From contig JAPDRN010000008.1 of assembly GCA_030247855.1 (NCBI GenBank), forward strand, positions 496,001-560,000: a DNA stretch of 64,000 bases, given 5' to 3'. Below the pieces are notes generated by a model that worked only from the letters and a program-made list of their open reading frames with translations, was not told the origin of the DNA and ran no database searches. This DNA is from Knufia peltigerae (Eukaryota; Ascomycota; Eurotiomycetes; Chaetothyriales; Trichomeriaceae). The translations under genes were made by a program, and so were the position numbers. Positions 20,497-32,235 of the stretch are shown piece after piece (the stretch's first letter is position 1; each line of letters begins with the position of its first letter).

Positions 20497-21872
20497 ATGG
20501 AGCACAAAAGTATTCAATTCCCAGTCTCTGATAGCACGACTAAAGTGCGTATGATTGATACGACAGCGGTTATGATGGTACGATCGGAAACTCTGATTGA
20601 ACCAGTTCCTGCCGGTCATGAGTTCCTGAATGTGACCGACATAGCTTTTCTGGTCGAGCATGAAAGCTCCGGGAGGAAGATCCTGTTTGATCTTGGTATT
20701 CGGAAGGACTTTTGGAACTTGCCACCATTTCTCCAGCAACGCCTAGCCCGTATGATACCAAGCTTGCGCGTAGATAAAGACGTGGCGGAAATCCTCGAGG
20801 AAATCGGAATCGACTTGTCGTCGATTGGTATGCATTTCTCAGTCTCGCGATATCATCCCGAAAATTCCTTACACTAATGCAAAATCATTGTGCAGACTCA
20901 ATTGTATGGTCACACTACCACTGGGATCATACGGGCAATGTATCACTGTTCCCAAGATCCACGGGCATTGTCGTTGGGCCGGGGTTGAAAGAGACACCGA
21001 ATCTGCTTCCTGGGTTTCCGCAGAATCCTGACGGGTACCTAGCAGCAGAGTATTTTGCTGGTAGGGCACTGACGCAGATCGATTTCGACAAAGAAGATGA
21101 TTTCATCATAGGAGGGTACAGAGCACACGATTTCTTCGGCGACGGCTCATTTTATCTTCTTGGTACGTCCGCAGTGCTTGAACAGCTCTATCTCCATGTT
21201 AGCGATCTGAGAGCTGACAATCGTTTGATAGACACTCCAGGGCACTGTATTGGACACATGTGCGGCCTCGCACGGACTACCGGTGGCCCTGACAGCACAT
21301 TCATATTGATGGGGGGAGACATCGCCCACTTCGCGGGTGATCTACGACCACATCCCAAGATTCCGCTGCCGGCAATCCTTCCGGAGGGTGTTCTAGACGA
21401 CGACCTTGCCAATTTCCCAGTGCCATGCCCCTGCTCTGTCTTCACCGACCACCACCCGCTGATAAATCACGGGCTAGACAAGGGTGATCGGCAGCAAACA
21501 CCATTCTACAACGTTTCAACTGGCCCGGTCTCGTCATACATAGACCCCGCAACCAGTCAACAATCAGTGGACACACTCAAGGCATTTGACGCTTCTGATT
21601 CCGTACTCGTCTGCCTTTCACACGATGGCGCACTTCTGCGTTATCTTCCCACCTTGAACCAGTCGCCCGAAGAGACAATGAACAATTGGAAACAATTGGG
21701 TTGGAAGTCAAGGTGCCATTGGGATTGGCTGAATGAGCTACCGAGAAAGTCAAAGCCTGGGAGGGCTCCTATTGTAGATGGATACTGGAAAAATGGAAGG
21801 CCCTGGCTCGATGCCAAAGACGCGTTGATGGAGGGAGCGTCTGTTGCATTGGCGAAAGCCATGGAAGCCTAG
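20497..21872 (+). CDS. Metallo-beta-lactamase-fold hydrolase (AHL-lactonase-like)
   Basis: Exons 20497-20827, 20896-21162 and 21232-21872 give 412 aa. The zinc motif is SHYHWDHTGN (HxHxDH), followed by LLDTPGHCIGH (third histidine) and LMGGDIAHF (bridging Asp). The tyrosine and late histidine regions are DGYWKNG and SHDGALLRYLP. The second intron falls just before DTPGH, and the join restores the family motif. This arrangement is shared with quorum-quenching lactonases such as AiiA, so lactone opening is plausible. Glyoxalase-II-like thioester hydrolysis is an alternative. With the PON-like gene it would be a second, structurally unrelated lactonase in the cluster. Confidence 0.87.
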
Positions 21873-22366
21873 GACCCAGATTCTCACAATGAGGCAACTG
21901 GAAAGTGTCCGTTGGTATTGGGCTCTCGACAATGCAACGAACGGAGAGGGCTCACTGAGTGTTGTTCGATACCTTTTTTAACCCCACCGATATCTCCTAA
22001 TTGTTCAGAGTGCGATCATTGCCCTGTTTTGGACACGTATGCGATATCTTGCGATTCCCGTATGCGAGTACACTCATTCGTGCGACTATGATTGTTGATT
22101 CTTAGGCTCCTCTAGTCTCCTGAAAACACGGTAAGTCATTCAGCACACGCAAACCAACCATCCGAAAGTGCTAGAATTGTCAGCTATTCGCCAGAATGAT
22201 AGATATTACACTTGTACGTGATCAAGGCAGCTGAATCAAGGTCGTAGAGGTAGCGCACATCATTACGGGAAGGAGCCCTGCTACACGTACATGTGTGTCC
22301 GTCTTGAAATTTTCAAGATAGAAGCCGTTGATTGAGTACTATCATGGTAGTCTAGTAGAATTAATT
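21873..22366. other. Intergenic region between convergent MBL and ALDH genes
   Basis: The 494 bp between two convergent 3' ends are AT-rich in places. They contain no recognisable gene or shared promoter motif. Probably 3' UTRs and terminators. Confidence 0.4.
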
Positions 22367-23851
22367 CTAATATGTATCCCCTAACAGAACATTGATGGCC
22401 TTGATCTCCGTATGGGCGAGTAATTCTTCCAAACACTCCTCTTTACCGTAGCCAGAGTCCTTAAGACCTCCAAAGGGGACACCGAAGAAGTGCTTGGACG
22501 TTTGGTTCACCCAGATCCATCCAGCGTTGATCTGCCGAACAATCTTCGTAGCTCTCACTAAGTCCTTTGTCCACACAGATGCACTAAGGCCATACGGCGT
22601 ATCATTTACTAACCTCATCATCTCCTTCTCATCTGACCACTTGAACACAGAAACCACTGGTCCAAAGATCTCTTCTCTGGCAATACGGAAGTCTGGCTTC
22701 ACATCGGCAAATACTGTAGGTTCGATCCAATAGCCTCCTTGCATAGACTTGTCGAGGACCGGGACTTTACCGCCCGTCACACAGCGCGCACCTTCTTTCT
22801 TTGCCGAGTCGATATAGCCCAAAACGCGCGCATGGTGCTCCTTACTAATCACGGGGCCCATAGTGGTGCTCGGTTCAAATGGTACACCTGGTCGATAGTC
22901 TCTCTCAAGGATTGCCTTGACTTTCTCCAACACTACATCGTGATGAGACTCGTGTAGAAATACGCGAGAAGTAGAGATACACGATTGTCCAGCCCAGGTG
23001 AAGTTCATCCCTCGCACAACTCCCGCAGCGAGTTTTTCGATATCGGCGTCAGGAAACGCGATCAACGGGTTCTTGCCGCCCAACTCGAGGATTGTCGGCT
23101 TTAACGCTCCGGCAACTGACTGCTGAATCAACTTTCCCGTGGCTGCGCTACCGATCAGTGTGACCATTTTGACGAGTGGATGAGCGGACAGGGCTTTCCC
23201 GCATTCAGCCTTGCCTGGAAGGACGTTAATAACACCTGGTGGAAAGACATCGGTGAGTAGCTCCGCCATACGTAGACAGGCTAGTGGCGCTTGATCGGGT
23301 GTCTTGATGATGACCGTGTTACCAGCAGCTAGCGGCGCTGCGATTTTTGCACCTGCAAATTGAACCGGGTGATTATACGCTATAATGCGAGCAACAACAC
23401 CTAGAGGCTCTCGAACGGTATAGTGAAAGGTGTCTGTCTCGTCTTGTGGAATAGTTTCTCCCCTTATCATTGGAATGAGGCCAGCGAAAAAGTCGAGTTG
23501 AATGGCTGCGATCTCGGCGTCTCTAAGCATCTTTGATAGTGGGTTACCAGTGTTCCAAGAGTCCAGACGAGCTAGTTCGACGGCGTTTGCACGCAGTACG
23601 TCCGCGGCCTTTCGTAGCAGCCGTGCTCTCTCGGTCCCGGGAACCGTCTTCCAGGACAGGAATGCTTCATGAGCCACGCTCACAGCAGCGTCGACGTCCT
23701 TGGCTCCAGCAACTGCAACCTTGGTCACGGGCTTGCCGTTGGCAGGGCTGAACGTGTCATCGTATCTGCCATCCTGTGGCTTGTGCCAAGAGCCACCGTA
23801 GAAGATATCAAGGTGCTCTGGCAGAGTCGGGCCTTTGATTTCACCGTTCAT
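22367..23851 (-). CDS. Aldehyde dehydrogenase (ALDH superfamily, betaine-aldehyde-DH-like)
   Basis: An intronless frame encodes 494 aa from MNGEIKGPTLPEH, the usual length for the family. The frame is open to 24070, but the added 73 residues have no ALDH character. Key features are GNTVIIKTPDQAPL (NAD site Lys), GSAATGKLI, LELGGKNPL (general-base Glu), AGQSCISTSR (catalytic Cys) and GPVVSVFKW near the C-terminus. It oxidises an aldehyde to the acid with NAD(P)+. In this pathway it would convert an aldehyde released after ring opening to an acid ready for CoA activation. It diverges from the first Baeyer-Villiger gene. Confidence 0.93.
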   Translation of the reverse strand: MNGEIKGPTLPEHLDIFYGGSWHKPQDGRYDDTFSPANGKPVTKVAVAGAKDVDAAVSVAHEAFLSWKTVPGTERARLLRKAADVLRANAVELARLDSWNTGNPLSKMLRDAEIAAIQLDFFAGLIPMIRGETIPQDETDTFHYTVREPLGVVARIIAYNHPVQFAGAKIAAPLAAGNTVIIKTPDQAPLACLRMAELLTDVFPPGVINVLPGKAECGKALSAHPLVKMVTLIGSAATGKLIQQSVAGALKPTILELGGKNPLIAFPDADIEKLAAGVVRGMNFTWAGQSCISTSRVFLHESHHDVVLEKVKAILERDYRPGVPFEPSTTMGPVISKEHHARVLGYIDSAKKEGARCVTGGKVPVLDKSMQGGYWIEPTVFADVKPDFRIAREEIFGPVVSVFKWSDEKEMMRLVNDTPYGLSASVWTKDLVRATKIVRQINAGWIWVNQTSKHFFGVPFGGLKDSGYGKEECLEELLAHTEIKAINVLLGDTY

Positions 23852-24477
23852 GCTTGCTGATTGAGTGGCAAGTACTGTTTTAAAGCCTCGTGGAAGTTTT
23901 GCGTCAATAGGAGCAATGAGGCTGAGAGGAATGCCGCGTTGTATTTGTGCTGCAATATTATCGCATCGAGAACAAGTGCTCGTCGGCAAATCGGATTCTT
24001 CACGGATTAATTTAGACCGAGTTACCAAGAGCAAAGGCTCGGATTGATTAGACATGGGTATACAGCACAATTAGCTGGGGCTTTTCGGCCGGCCCAGTTT
24101 TCTTGCGCGCGGTATAGGTGGACCTTGTCATGGTGCTATACTCATCCGCGGTCCAGCCTTCTGGAGGCGATCCACTACTTGCACGTGCCTCCCCACCTTA
24201 CTACGTCTGAATCTGCAAACCGAGGAAGTCGTCCGGTATGCTCATCAAGCCAGGAAGAGGATCAACTCGAAACTGAAGCCGAAACGGCATTTGCGGAGAC
24301 GCAGTACCGCCTGCCGATCCTGGCTTCTGTGCATTATGAACAGTGACTGTCATGTGCCAAGTGGCCTACGATGCTCAATATAGAGTAAGACTGTACTTTA
24401 GAAGTCCGATTCAGCCAGACCTGAGTAACAACGCAACATCCCAATATCCCAACAATCCGACATCACCATCTACACCC
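23852..24477. promoter_or_regulatory. Divergent ALDH/BVMO promoter with both shared motifs
   Basis: CCGCGG at 24146-24151 and CCGAGG at 24220-24225. A C/A-rich tract (about 24425-24478) precedes the BVMO start, a common feature of fungal 5' leaders. Confidence 0.45.
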
Positions 24478-26425
24478 ATGTCGACCCTACAGAGAACTAC
24501 GCTTTTGCGAGATCATCTAACCAGACCCGATCATCAACACCTACCAGAATGGAGACTCAGCCGTCCTATTCATGAAGAGCGGCACTTGCGTGTGGTGTGC
24601 GTAGGTGCCGGGGCTTCTGGACTATGCTTTGCCTACAAACTCCAACGATCGTTTGAGAACTTCGATCTGCAGATATATGAGAAGAACCCCGCAACGTCGG
24701 GCACGTGGCATGAGAACACGTATCCTGGGTAAGACTGAGTTGTGATTGATGCAAGGGCCGGGCTAAATAACAAAATATAGATGTGCTTGTGATGTTCCTG
24801 CTCACAATTATACGTTTTCATGGGAGCCAAAGCTTGACTGGTCCGCGGTGTATGCGGGTAGCGCCGAGATCAAGAAGTACTTTCAAGACTTTGCGGCTAA
24901 ATACGATCTTGATAAGTTCGTCAAGCTCAACCATCAAGTCGTGGGTGCATATTGGGACGATAAAGTAGGAAAATGGAACGTTCAGGTGGAGGACAAGGTC
25001 GCCAAAAGTACCTTTTGGACTACTTGTGATATTCTGATCAATGCTTCCGGAATCTTGAATGCCTGGAGATGGCCTGCTATACCAGGAATCGATAGATACA
25101 AAGGGAAATTGTTGCACAGCGCCAACTGGGACCATTCAGTGCAAATGAAAGGCAAGCATGTTGGCTTAATCGGTAACGGGTGAGTCAAAAGCTGAGTGTT
25201 ATATCAAGCAGATTCTGACTGTAAGGCAGTTCATCTGGGATCCAGATATTACCAAGTATCCAGCCACTAGTAGGACACCTTACAACGTTCATCCGTGAGC
25301 CGACCTGGGTCTCTCCAGTTCAGGGTCTTGAACAACACGTCTACAACTCAAAGGAGCTCCAGGAATTCGCAGATGTTCCTGGAGCCCTCCTCAGCCTTCG
25401 AAAACAAAATGAAATGGCCTTGGATACGATTACAAACATTTTCGCAAAGGACGGGCAGGCCCAGAAAGAAACCCGTGCGGTAATGACACAACAAATGAAG
25501 GAGAAATTGCAAAACGATAAGCTAGCAGCTCAGCTCATTCCGAACTGGGGTGTCGGTTGTCGCAGATTAACGCCAGGGGTCAACTACCTGGAAACGCTCA
25601 GTGCGCCAAACGTTACCGTTGTGTACGGAGAGATCAATGAGATTACTGAAAAGGGCTGTATCTGCGATGACGGCAATGAATATCCCGTCGACATCCTTAT
25701 CTGCGCAACCGGATTCGACACGTCGTTCAAACCTCGTTTTCCGGTTATGGGATTAAATAAGATTGATCTGAGAGAGCAGTGGTCCTCGGAGCCTAAGGGC
25801 TATCTTGGCCTTGCTGCGAGCAACATGCCCAACTATTTTCAATTCTTAGGCCCTAATTGCCCTGTTGGGAATGGACCACTTCTTTCAGCCATCGGTAAAT
25901 ACTATCCAGGGGAATTGGGTTAATACATACTGACAGCTCATCATAGAGTATCAAGCAGACTACATGCTCAAATTCTGTGACCGATGGCAGACCGAGAACA
26001 TTCATTCATTCAGCCCAAAGCAGGCTGCTATCGATGATTTCACGGATTTTAGTGACGAATGGATGAAAGGCACTGTTTGGACCGAGGATTGCCGCTCCTG
26101 GTACAGGGGAGGCAGCCAGTCTGGAAGAATAACAGCTTTGTGGCCGGGGAGTGTGCTCCATTACATCGAGTGCGTATCGCATATTCGTCATGATGATTGG
26201 GACATTAAATACGCCGGTAATCGTTTCAATTATCTCGGCAACGGACGAAGCCAGGTAGAGCTTGACTTCAGCGCCGACTGGGCATGGTACGTTCGTGAAG
26301 GTGACGACAGCCCTTTCCTGAGCAAGGCCCGCGCCAGGAAGGTATTGACTTTAAGCGGCAAAAATGATGCCCATGGTCAGGCTATGAAGAGCCTTGGGGG
26401 TAACCTGATTGGTAAGACAGTATAG
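24478..26425 (+). CDS. Baeyer-Villiger-type flavin monooxygenase 1
   Basis: Four exons; introns follow ENTYPG, GLIGNG and LLSAIG. The start is MSTLQRTTLL. The FAD Rossmann motif is VVCVGAGASG. The ENTYPGCACDVPAHNYTFSW stretch is typical of class B flavoproteins. The Baeyer-Villiger fingerprint reads YKGKLLHSANWD (Tyr for Phe at the first position). The NADPH motif is GLIGNGSSG. ICATGFDTSF is the third conserved site. It inserts oxygen next to a ketone, making an ester or lactone, using NADPH and O2. The protein resembles the 4-hydroxyacetophenone and large alicyclic ketone monooxygenases. It shares a promoter with the ALDH gene. Confidence 0.93.
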
Positions 26426-26594
26426 ACAAGTTTCAATTCATCGTCAAGAGTAATTCCTCATTCAGATTCCATTGGAAGTCGCCCTCGTAGTGCATGTAAT
26501 GTTACGAGATTCTCCGTTCGACAAGGACTCCTTATGGCGTACGTATGTCTATCTAGTACTTGCTACGGAATTCTCTGCTTCCTAACTCTGCACC

Positions 26595-27761
26595 TCAAAA
26601 CACGACTGCCATTCTCGAGGTCGACTTCCCCGAATGCATCAAGTCAATCATTTCTTGGATTTGTTCCAATTTATATGTTGCAACCTTTGTTTTGATGTTG
26701 TGCTTTGAGATGAATTCGACAGCGCGAGGCATTTTTTGCGGTGGACCAGTTGCCGTGCTACTCACACGGTATAGATTCCTCATTAGATCAAATGCTGCAA
26801 ACTCGAGCGGTTTCGCGGGCAGCCCTATAATCATGAGGAGGCCTGCGATGCGCAGAATCTTGATCGAGCTTCCGAATGCTGCGTAAGCAGCACTGAAAAC
26901 GACGGCCGCATGGGCGCCACCCTCGCTGATTTGTTTAACCTTTTCAACGTAATCCTCAGCCTTGCTGTTGACGACAAAGTCTGCTCCGGCCTCCGATGCC
27001 GCTTTCAAGACGTCGTCGTTGATGTCGATTCCAATAACTTTGAGTCCCATGGCCTTCGCAATCTGAATGCCCATTTGCCCGAGTCCTCCACAGCCGACAA
27101 TAGCCATCCACTGACCCGGCTTCAACTCACACTGATCCACAGCATGAAATGCTACGCGACATGAGGAAATTACTCGTCAGAGGAATAATAGTCACTCACC
27201 AGTAATGCCGGCACAAAAGTATGGGGCTGATGTTTCGGTCACAAAGTTGTCCGGTAGGATGATTGCATTGTGGTGGTCCACAGCTGCATACTCAGCAAAG
27301 AACCCATCGGTATGAACCCCATGTAATTTAGGTGTTCCTCGTAGGCAGTTAAGGTTGTGTACTTGGCAACCTTCGCATTCATCTGAGAGCAGCCTATTAA
27401 TCAAAGGCACCTCGCGTGAGGCAGGACGATGTACTCACAGCAGACACCCTTGATGTACAAAAATCCTATCCGGTCACCTGGCCTGAACTTTTTCACATTT
27501 TTCCCAATCTTTTCAACGAAACCAACCCCCTCGTGTCCCATTGTCACCGGCTCAGTAGCAGGAAGTGAGCCTTCAAAGAGCATCAGATCCGAATGGCAGA
27601 GGCCGGCGGAAGCCATCTTGACGAGAATTTCATCATCAGTGATATCCGGAATCGGTATGTCATCGACCGAGCACTTGTTCGTCTCCTGTGATGCTTCAGT
27701 TCGAGCATTTGACTGCCCATTTGTTTCTCGTACATACTGGATGGTATCTCGCGGCTTTCAT
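26595..27761 (-). CDS. Zinc-dependent alcohol dehydrogenase (MDR family)
   Basis: Reading from MKAARYHP through a first intron gives KCSVDDIPIPDITDDEILV and then MASAGLCHSDLMLFEG (catalytic zinc Cys). GHEGVGFVEKIG follows, then a structural-zinc segment CEGCQVHNLNC. The coenzyme domain has AIVGCGGLGQMGIQIAKAMG and VIGIDIN, with Asp ending strand 2, so NAD+ is preferred. Several short introns interrupt the gene. It interconverts alcohols and carbonyls. It is convergent with BVMO 1 (169 bp apart) and diverges from the NMO-family gene. Confidence 0.88.
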
Positions 27762-28111
27762 GGTTACAGGCGCTCTGTATTGTATCTCTAGTGTTTGATG
27801 TTTGTGTGCTCTTGGTGGAAAGTTTTCTCGTCCTTAGTGACATGGAGGATAAATACTCAAGTAGAGACCTGTGGAGCCGGCTCCACAGGGGCCAGATCTT
27901 AAGGCATGCAACACCCGCGGGATCCTGATTGGTCCCCAGACGACAATGCGACTCAGACCCAAGGCGTGAAACGGCGAGGGACATTTGCCGGGGCCGCGGC
28001 AAAACTGTATTTTTGGGATCGCTAAAAGGCACTTCTCACTTTCCAGGCACCTAGGCCTGTCGCCTTTCCAAGTCTTCTGGAATTTGATTGCAAAGATCTA
28101 CAATATACACA
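27762..28111. promoter_or_regulatory. Divergent ADH/NMO promoter with two CCGCGG sites
   Basis: CCGCGG at 27915-27920 and 27994-27999. A perfect-looking hairpin (GTGGAGCCGGCTCCAC) lies at 27870-27885. Confidence 0.45.
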
Positions 28112-29489
28112 ATGTCGATTACCACGCCGTTAACGTCACTGTTGGGCATCCGACACCCGATTCTACTGGCGGGTATGGGCCAGGCGTCAGGCCCGGCTCT
28201 TGCTGCAGCAGTCTGCAATGCTGGTAAATTCGTGCACCAGGTTTTGAGGATTGCGCGGTCAGCTGACTGGGTCGATATCCTGTAGGTGGTCTGGGTGTCA
28301 TAGGCGGTGTCAATTACACACCCAAGATGTTGAGAGACATTTTCAACGAGTTGAAGGTATACCTCGCCAAGCCGTTATTCTAAGGGCTTTGTTTCATTTC
28401 CAGTATCCGAGACTGATCACATCATTAGTCGCAACTGAAAGACCCATCACTGCCGTTTGGAGTGGATTTGCTGTTGCCACAAGTGGGAGGAAACGCCAGA
28501 AAAACCAATGTGAGGACTCTGAAGGGTCTGTGCTACCTGCTGCTGACTAGGTTTACAGTACGATCATACAAAAGGAACGCTTGATGCACTTCTGGACGTC
28601 ATCATAGAGTCCGGCTGCAAAGTATTCGTCTCGGCCGTCGGCGTACCACCACCACATATCATAGATCGGCTCCACAAGAATGGCATTATCTATATGAACA
28701 TGGCAGGCCACCCAAAACATGCCGAGAAAGCTTGCAAGGCTGGTGCCGATGTCATTATCGCTCAAGGAGGAGAAGGTGGCGGACACGGTGCTGACGTTCC
28801 CACGAGGTAGGTTCAGCCACGTCCCGTGTGCCCGAAGCCCTCCTAATAGTCTTTGTTCGACTTAGTGTTTTGATACCTGCATGCGCAGACGTCTGCAAGA
28901 AATATAACTCGACTTTGACTAAGCAAAATGTACTGCTCGTGGCTGGCGGGGGAATTTATGACGGCCGCGGGCTCGTCGCTGCTCTAGCGCTCGGAGCAAG
29001 TGCGGTATGGGTTGGCACAAGATTCGTAACCGCGAAGGAGTCAGGCGCATCGCTAGACTTGAAGAATGCCATCCTCAACGCCAACATTGACTCGACTATC
29101 AAGTCAACAATTTGGTCCGGGCGTCCTTTACGCTCTTTGAAGACTGACTATGTCACAAGGTGGGAGACGCAGAGGCTTCAGGAGAAAGAGGCTCTGCAAG
29201 CGAAGGGTGTCCTTCCCGTGTACCATGACATGGAGACTTTGGAAGAAGAAGGAAAGTGGACTGACGAGATGGATGACCAGAGTGCTGTCCGGTAAGTTCT
29301 ACTACGCTCTGATATTTTCTTCAAGATGGTCTGACAGGTCTCCATAGTCCCATGGGAGTTGTCTCCGGCCTCATCAACGTCCCGAACCAGTCGGCCGAGG
29401 AAATTATAGACGAAATAATACTCAAGGCTACGGAGGTCCTGCAGGCGTCTCACAGGGCTTTGAACCAGCAGAGAGCGGCTAGATTATGA
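28112..29489 (+). CDS. Nitronate-monooxygenase-family flavoprotein with PTS1 (ARL)
   Basis: Six exons join in phase; introns follow CNAG, NELK, ARKTN, VPTS and SAVR. The FMN-dependent TIM barrel of the 2-nitropropane dioxygenase/NMO family is recognisable. It starts LLGIRHPILLAGMGQASGPAL, has GLGVIGGVNYTP, DVIIAQGGEGGGHG (flavin phosphate site with the His) and LLVAGGGIYDGRGLVAALALG. The protein ends QQRAARL, a PTS1. The annotated reaction of the family is nitronate oxidation. Some members in bacterial steroid catabolism (IpdC type) instead act on CoA thioesters. Given the peroxisomal signal and beta-oxidation neighbours, a redox step on a CoA ester seems more likely here. Confidence 0.88.
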
Positions 29490-30045
29490 GTGCACTTGCG
29501 ACATGTCAAATACTAGATCGTAGATCCTAAAGAAGAGTCACGGATCGCTCTTGGGCCGGCAAAGGATGACTGTGCAACATAGACCTCGTCCAAGAAATCG
29601 ATTTTGCCCAATCCGTTGACTGCTGGGCTCGAAAATATTTCAGATCGATCGTTATCCTAGGCTTGAATCTTCCTTATCGCGCGTCGTTTCACCATGCCAT
29701 CACGTCCGTATTGAAGCCTATCCAGCGGCGCCAGCGCCCACTTCCACGGTAGCCTGCACGTTGTGTTTTGCCGCACTATTGTTCTCAGCCACACCGGGTG
29801 ATGCCTTGTTGCCAAACACACCGCGCACTAGACACCGAAAATGTCCTGAGCCGAGGCAGTGGGCTCCACCGATGGTCTAGCAGGCCAACAGCCCCAACCG
29901 CAAGCTTCACCTCCTCTACGGTTTTCTGACGCTCTGGATACCTTCGCTTTATCATCAAAGCTATGCTTTCGACAAATTATCAAGAAACACATCGTCACTG
30001 CCGCAGATACCGTTAAATCCCTTAGGTCCAAGGTATAACCACATC
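29490..30045. promoter_or_regulatory. Upstream region of the thiolase-like gene
   Basis: CCGAGG at 29851-29856, about 190 bp from the start. No CCGCGG. No gene was recognised in these 556 bp. Confidence 0.35.
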
Positions 30046-31992
30046 ATGTCAGACAGAGCCACACCGATCATTGTTGGAATTGGGGAGTTCAAGAATCCGT
30101 CCAAACAGTGCAAAGATGCAATCGAGCCAAGGTCCATGATGCTGAAAGCAATCAACAAGGCTATCAAGGATGTAAAATTGTTCTCCACAGTCGAGGAGAA
30201 GTTGCGAGCAGATATCGACAGTATCGATGTCGTCGAAACTTGGTCTTGGTCGTATCCAGATCTTCCCGGGCTCCTGGCAAATGATCTCAAGGCGACAGTG
30301 AAGCACAAGGCGGAGTATCGCTCTGGAGGTAACGCGCCAACGCTGGCACTGGATGAAGCCGCAAGGCGCATTGCAAACAAAGAATGCCAGGTGGCAATCG
30401 TGACAGGTGGTGAAGCAATCGCATCACGTAAGGCCAATGCAATTTGGGCGAATTTGTCTGACCCCATACAGGCGAAGCATGCGAGAAGATCGGTCAAATA
30501 CCCCCGGCTGGGTGGACTCAGGTCGATTCAACGGCCCCCGCCATCTCTCCCAAGACGATGGTGTATCCGCCTGGTATGTGTGTGAGGATGCTGACGGACC
30601 GACTTTTAACGTGGTGCCGTTGCAGGACTGAGCGAGGCACATAAAATCGGACGGCCGACACAGATCTATCCAATGTACGAAATTGCATTGGCAGCGCACC
30701 GAAATCAAACCATGGAGGCGAACAACGAAGAGTCTGCCCAACTCTACGCGGAATTTGCAAAAGTCTCGGCGAGAAATGCGACTGCCTGGAGTCACGGCAA
30801 AGAACCCTGGACAAGCAAAGAGATTGGAACAGTTACACAGCGCAACAGATTAATTGCGTTGCCATGTGAGTGTCTCGAAATAGGAGTAAATACTTCGCTG
30901 AGAAAGAATCAGACCCACTTCTGATGAATGGATTGAATTCGGTGAATTTGTCCGCTGCCGTTGTCCTCACCTCGACAGAATACGCAGAGAATCTTGGAAT
31001 AGCCAAACAAAAGTGGATATACATGCTTGGAGGGGCAGGAACCTCTGATGCGTCACTATGTAGGTGTCAAATGCTTCCGTCGAGGCTTGAAAACTAATAT
31101 CCGTGGAAACATAGTGTGGGATCGACCAAACTTTTACGAGTCTCCATGCATCTCTGCCACTCTTGACGCGGTGATGCAAGTGTCCAGGACCAACGCCAAA
31201 GAAATTGATCTGTTCGACATCTATTCGTAAGCATGACTGGAACCACGGCGCTCGTCTGCTGACAGTGCAAAGATGTTTCCCAATAGTGCCAAAACTTGCA
31301 GCCATTCATCTCGGTCTGCCCATTCATGGCGGTCCCAAGCCACTGTCTTTGATTGGGAGCATGACTTCGTTCGGCGGAGCTGGTAACAACTTTTCAATGC
31401 ATGTGCGTTGTCGCCATCCCAAACCTTTCTTACACAACCGCGACTGACCAATCTAGGGGGTGGCCGAGATGGTCAGGGTCTTGCGGCGGCGCAAGCGAGG
31501 AACTCGAGGACTAGTACTGGGTAACGGTGGCAATGTCACCTATCAGCATGCTCTCGTCCTGTCGGCAAATCCTCCTGCGATGGGTCAGGAGTACCCCCGG
31601 GAGAATCCCCTTCCAAAGTTGCTTGATGTGCGTGGCCCAGCCATCGACTCCAGGCCCGAAGGAAAGGCCACTATTGAGGTAGAGACTGATTCTGGTTTCA
31701 TGAAGACACAACCGCTAATCCATGAAACTAGACTTACACGGTTGAGTTCAGCCGTGGAGGTGAGCCAGAGACTGCAATAATCATCGGACTGCTGGAGAAG
31801 ACGGGTCATCGATTTGTAGCAAATCACGCGGATAGGGCAACATTGAATACCCTGTCAAGCAAAGTCGACAACCATGTCGGCAACCGCGGATACGTGAAAC
31901 CAGACCAGAGCCACCCCGGGAGGAATGTATTTGCGTTGGAGCAGAATGATCGCACTGGGATGCAGAAGGCTTTGGCGCAGCCAAAGCTGTAA
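30046..31992 (+). CDS. Thiolase-like protein (TLP1/SCP-x-type) with C-terminal PKL
   Basis: The start MSDRATPIIVGIGEF and segments RSGGNAPTLALDEAARR, QVAIVTGGEAIAS, KPLSLIGSMTSFGGAGNN and MHGVAEMVRVLR match the acetyl-CoA acetyltransferase-like/TLP1 group. Several short introns interrupt the gene; one joins IASR to EACEKIGQIPPAGW. The classical thiolase nucleophile motif (CASG type) is replaced by GGNAP, as in TLP1 proteins. After the thiolase fold a C-terminal domain follows (TYTVEFSRGGEPETAIIIGL), resembling the TLP1 additional domain. The protein ends AQPKL, a non-canonical PTS1-like tripeptide. It may bind CoA esters or cleave carbon-carbon bonds by a non-classical mechanism. Confidence 0.8.
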
Positions 31993-32235
31993 GACATAAC
32001 TGTACTCAGACAGATCTTTACTTTCGGGCTCAATTGCTCATTTAACACCACTGACAAGATATCGAATACTACTATACAAGGGAAGAAATCTCGTTCCAGA
32101 AGATTGATTCGTCTTTCATTAATCAAGTCTGCTTGTTCAGAGACAGTGGTCATCAATCAGCAAGCGAAGTAGGACTCATTATTTGCTCCCAGTTGACAGC
32201 AAAAGACCCCAAGTCCAGAATTCCACCTTATCAAG

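Noticed and set aside
27870..27885. GTGGAGCCGGCTCCAC hairpin between ADH and NMO genes
   Set aside because: A perfect inverted repeat, but a single copy in a divergent promoter, so no terminator or mobile-element role can be supported.
28960..28972. CCGCGG copies inside coding exons (for example in the NMO and ALDH genes) and in a Fox2-like intron near 39864
   Set aside because: Coding and intronic copies were not counted as promoter elements. Their number is near chance expectation.
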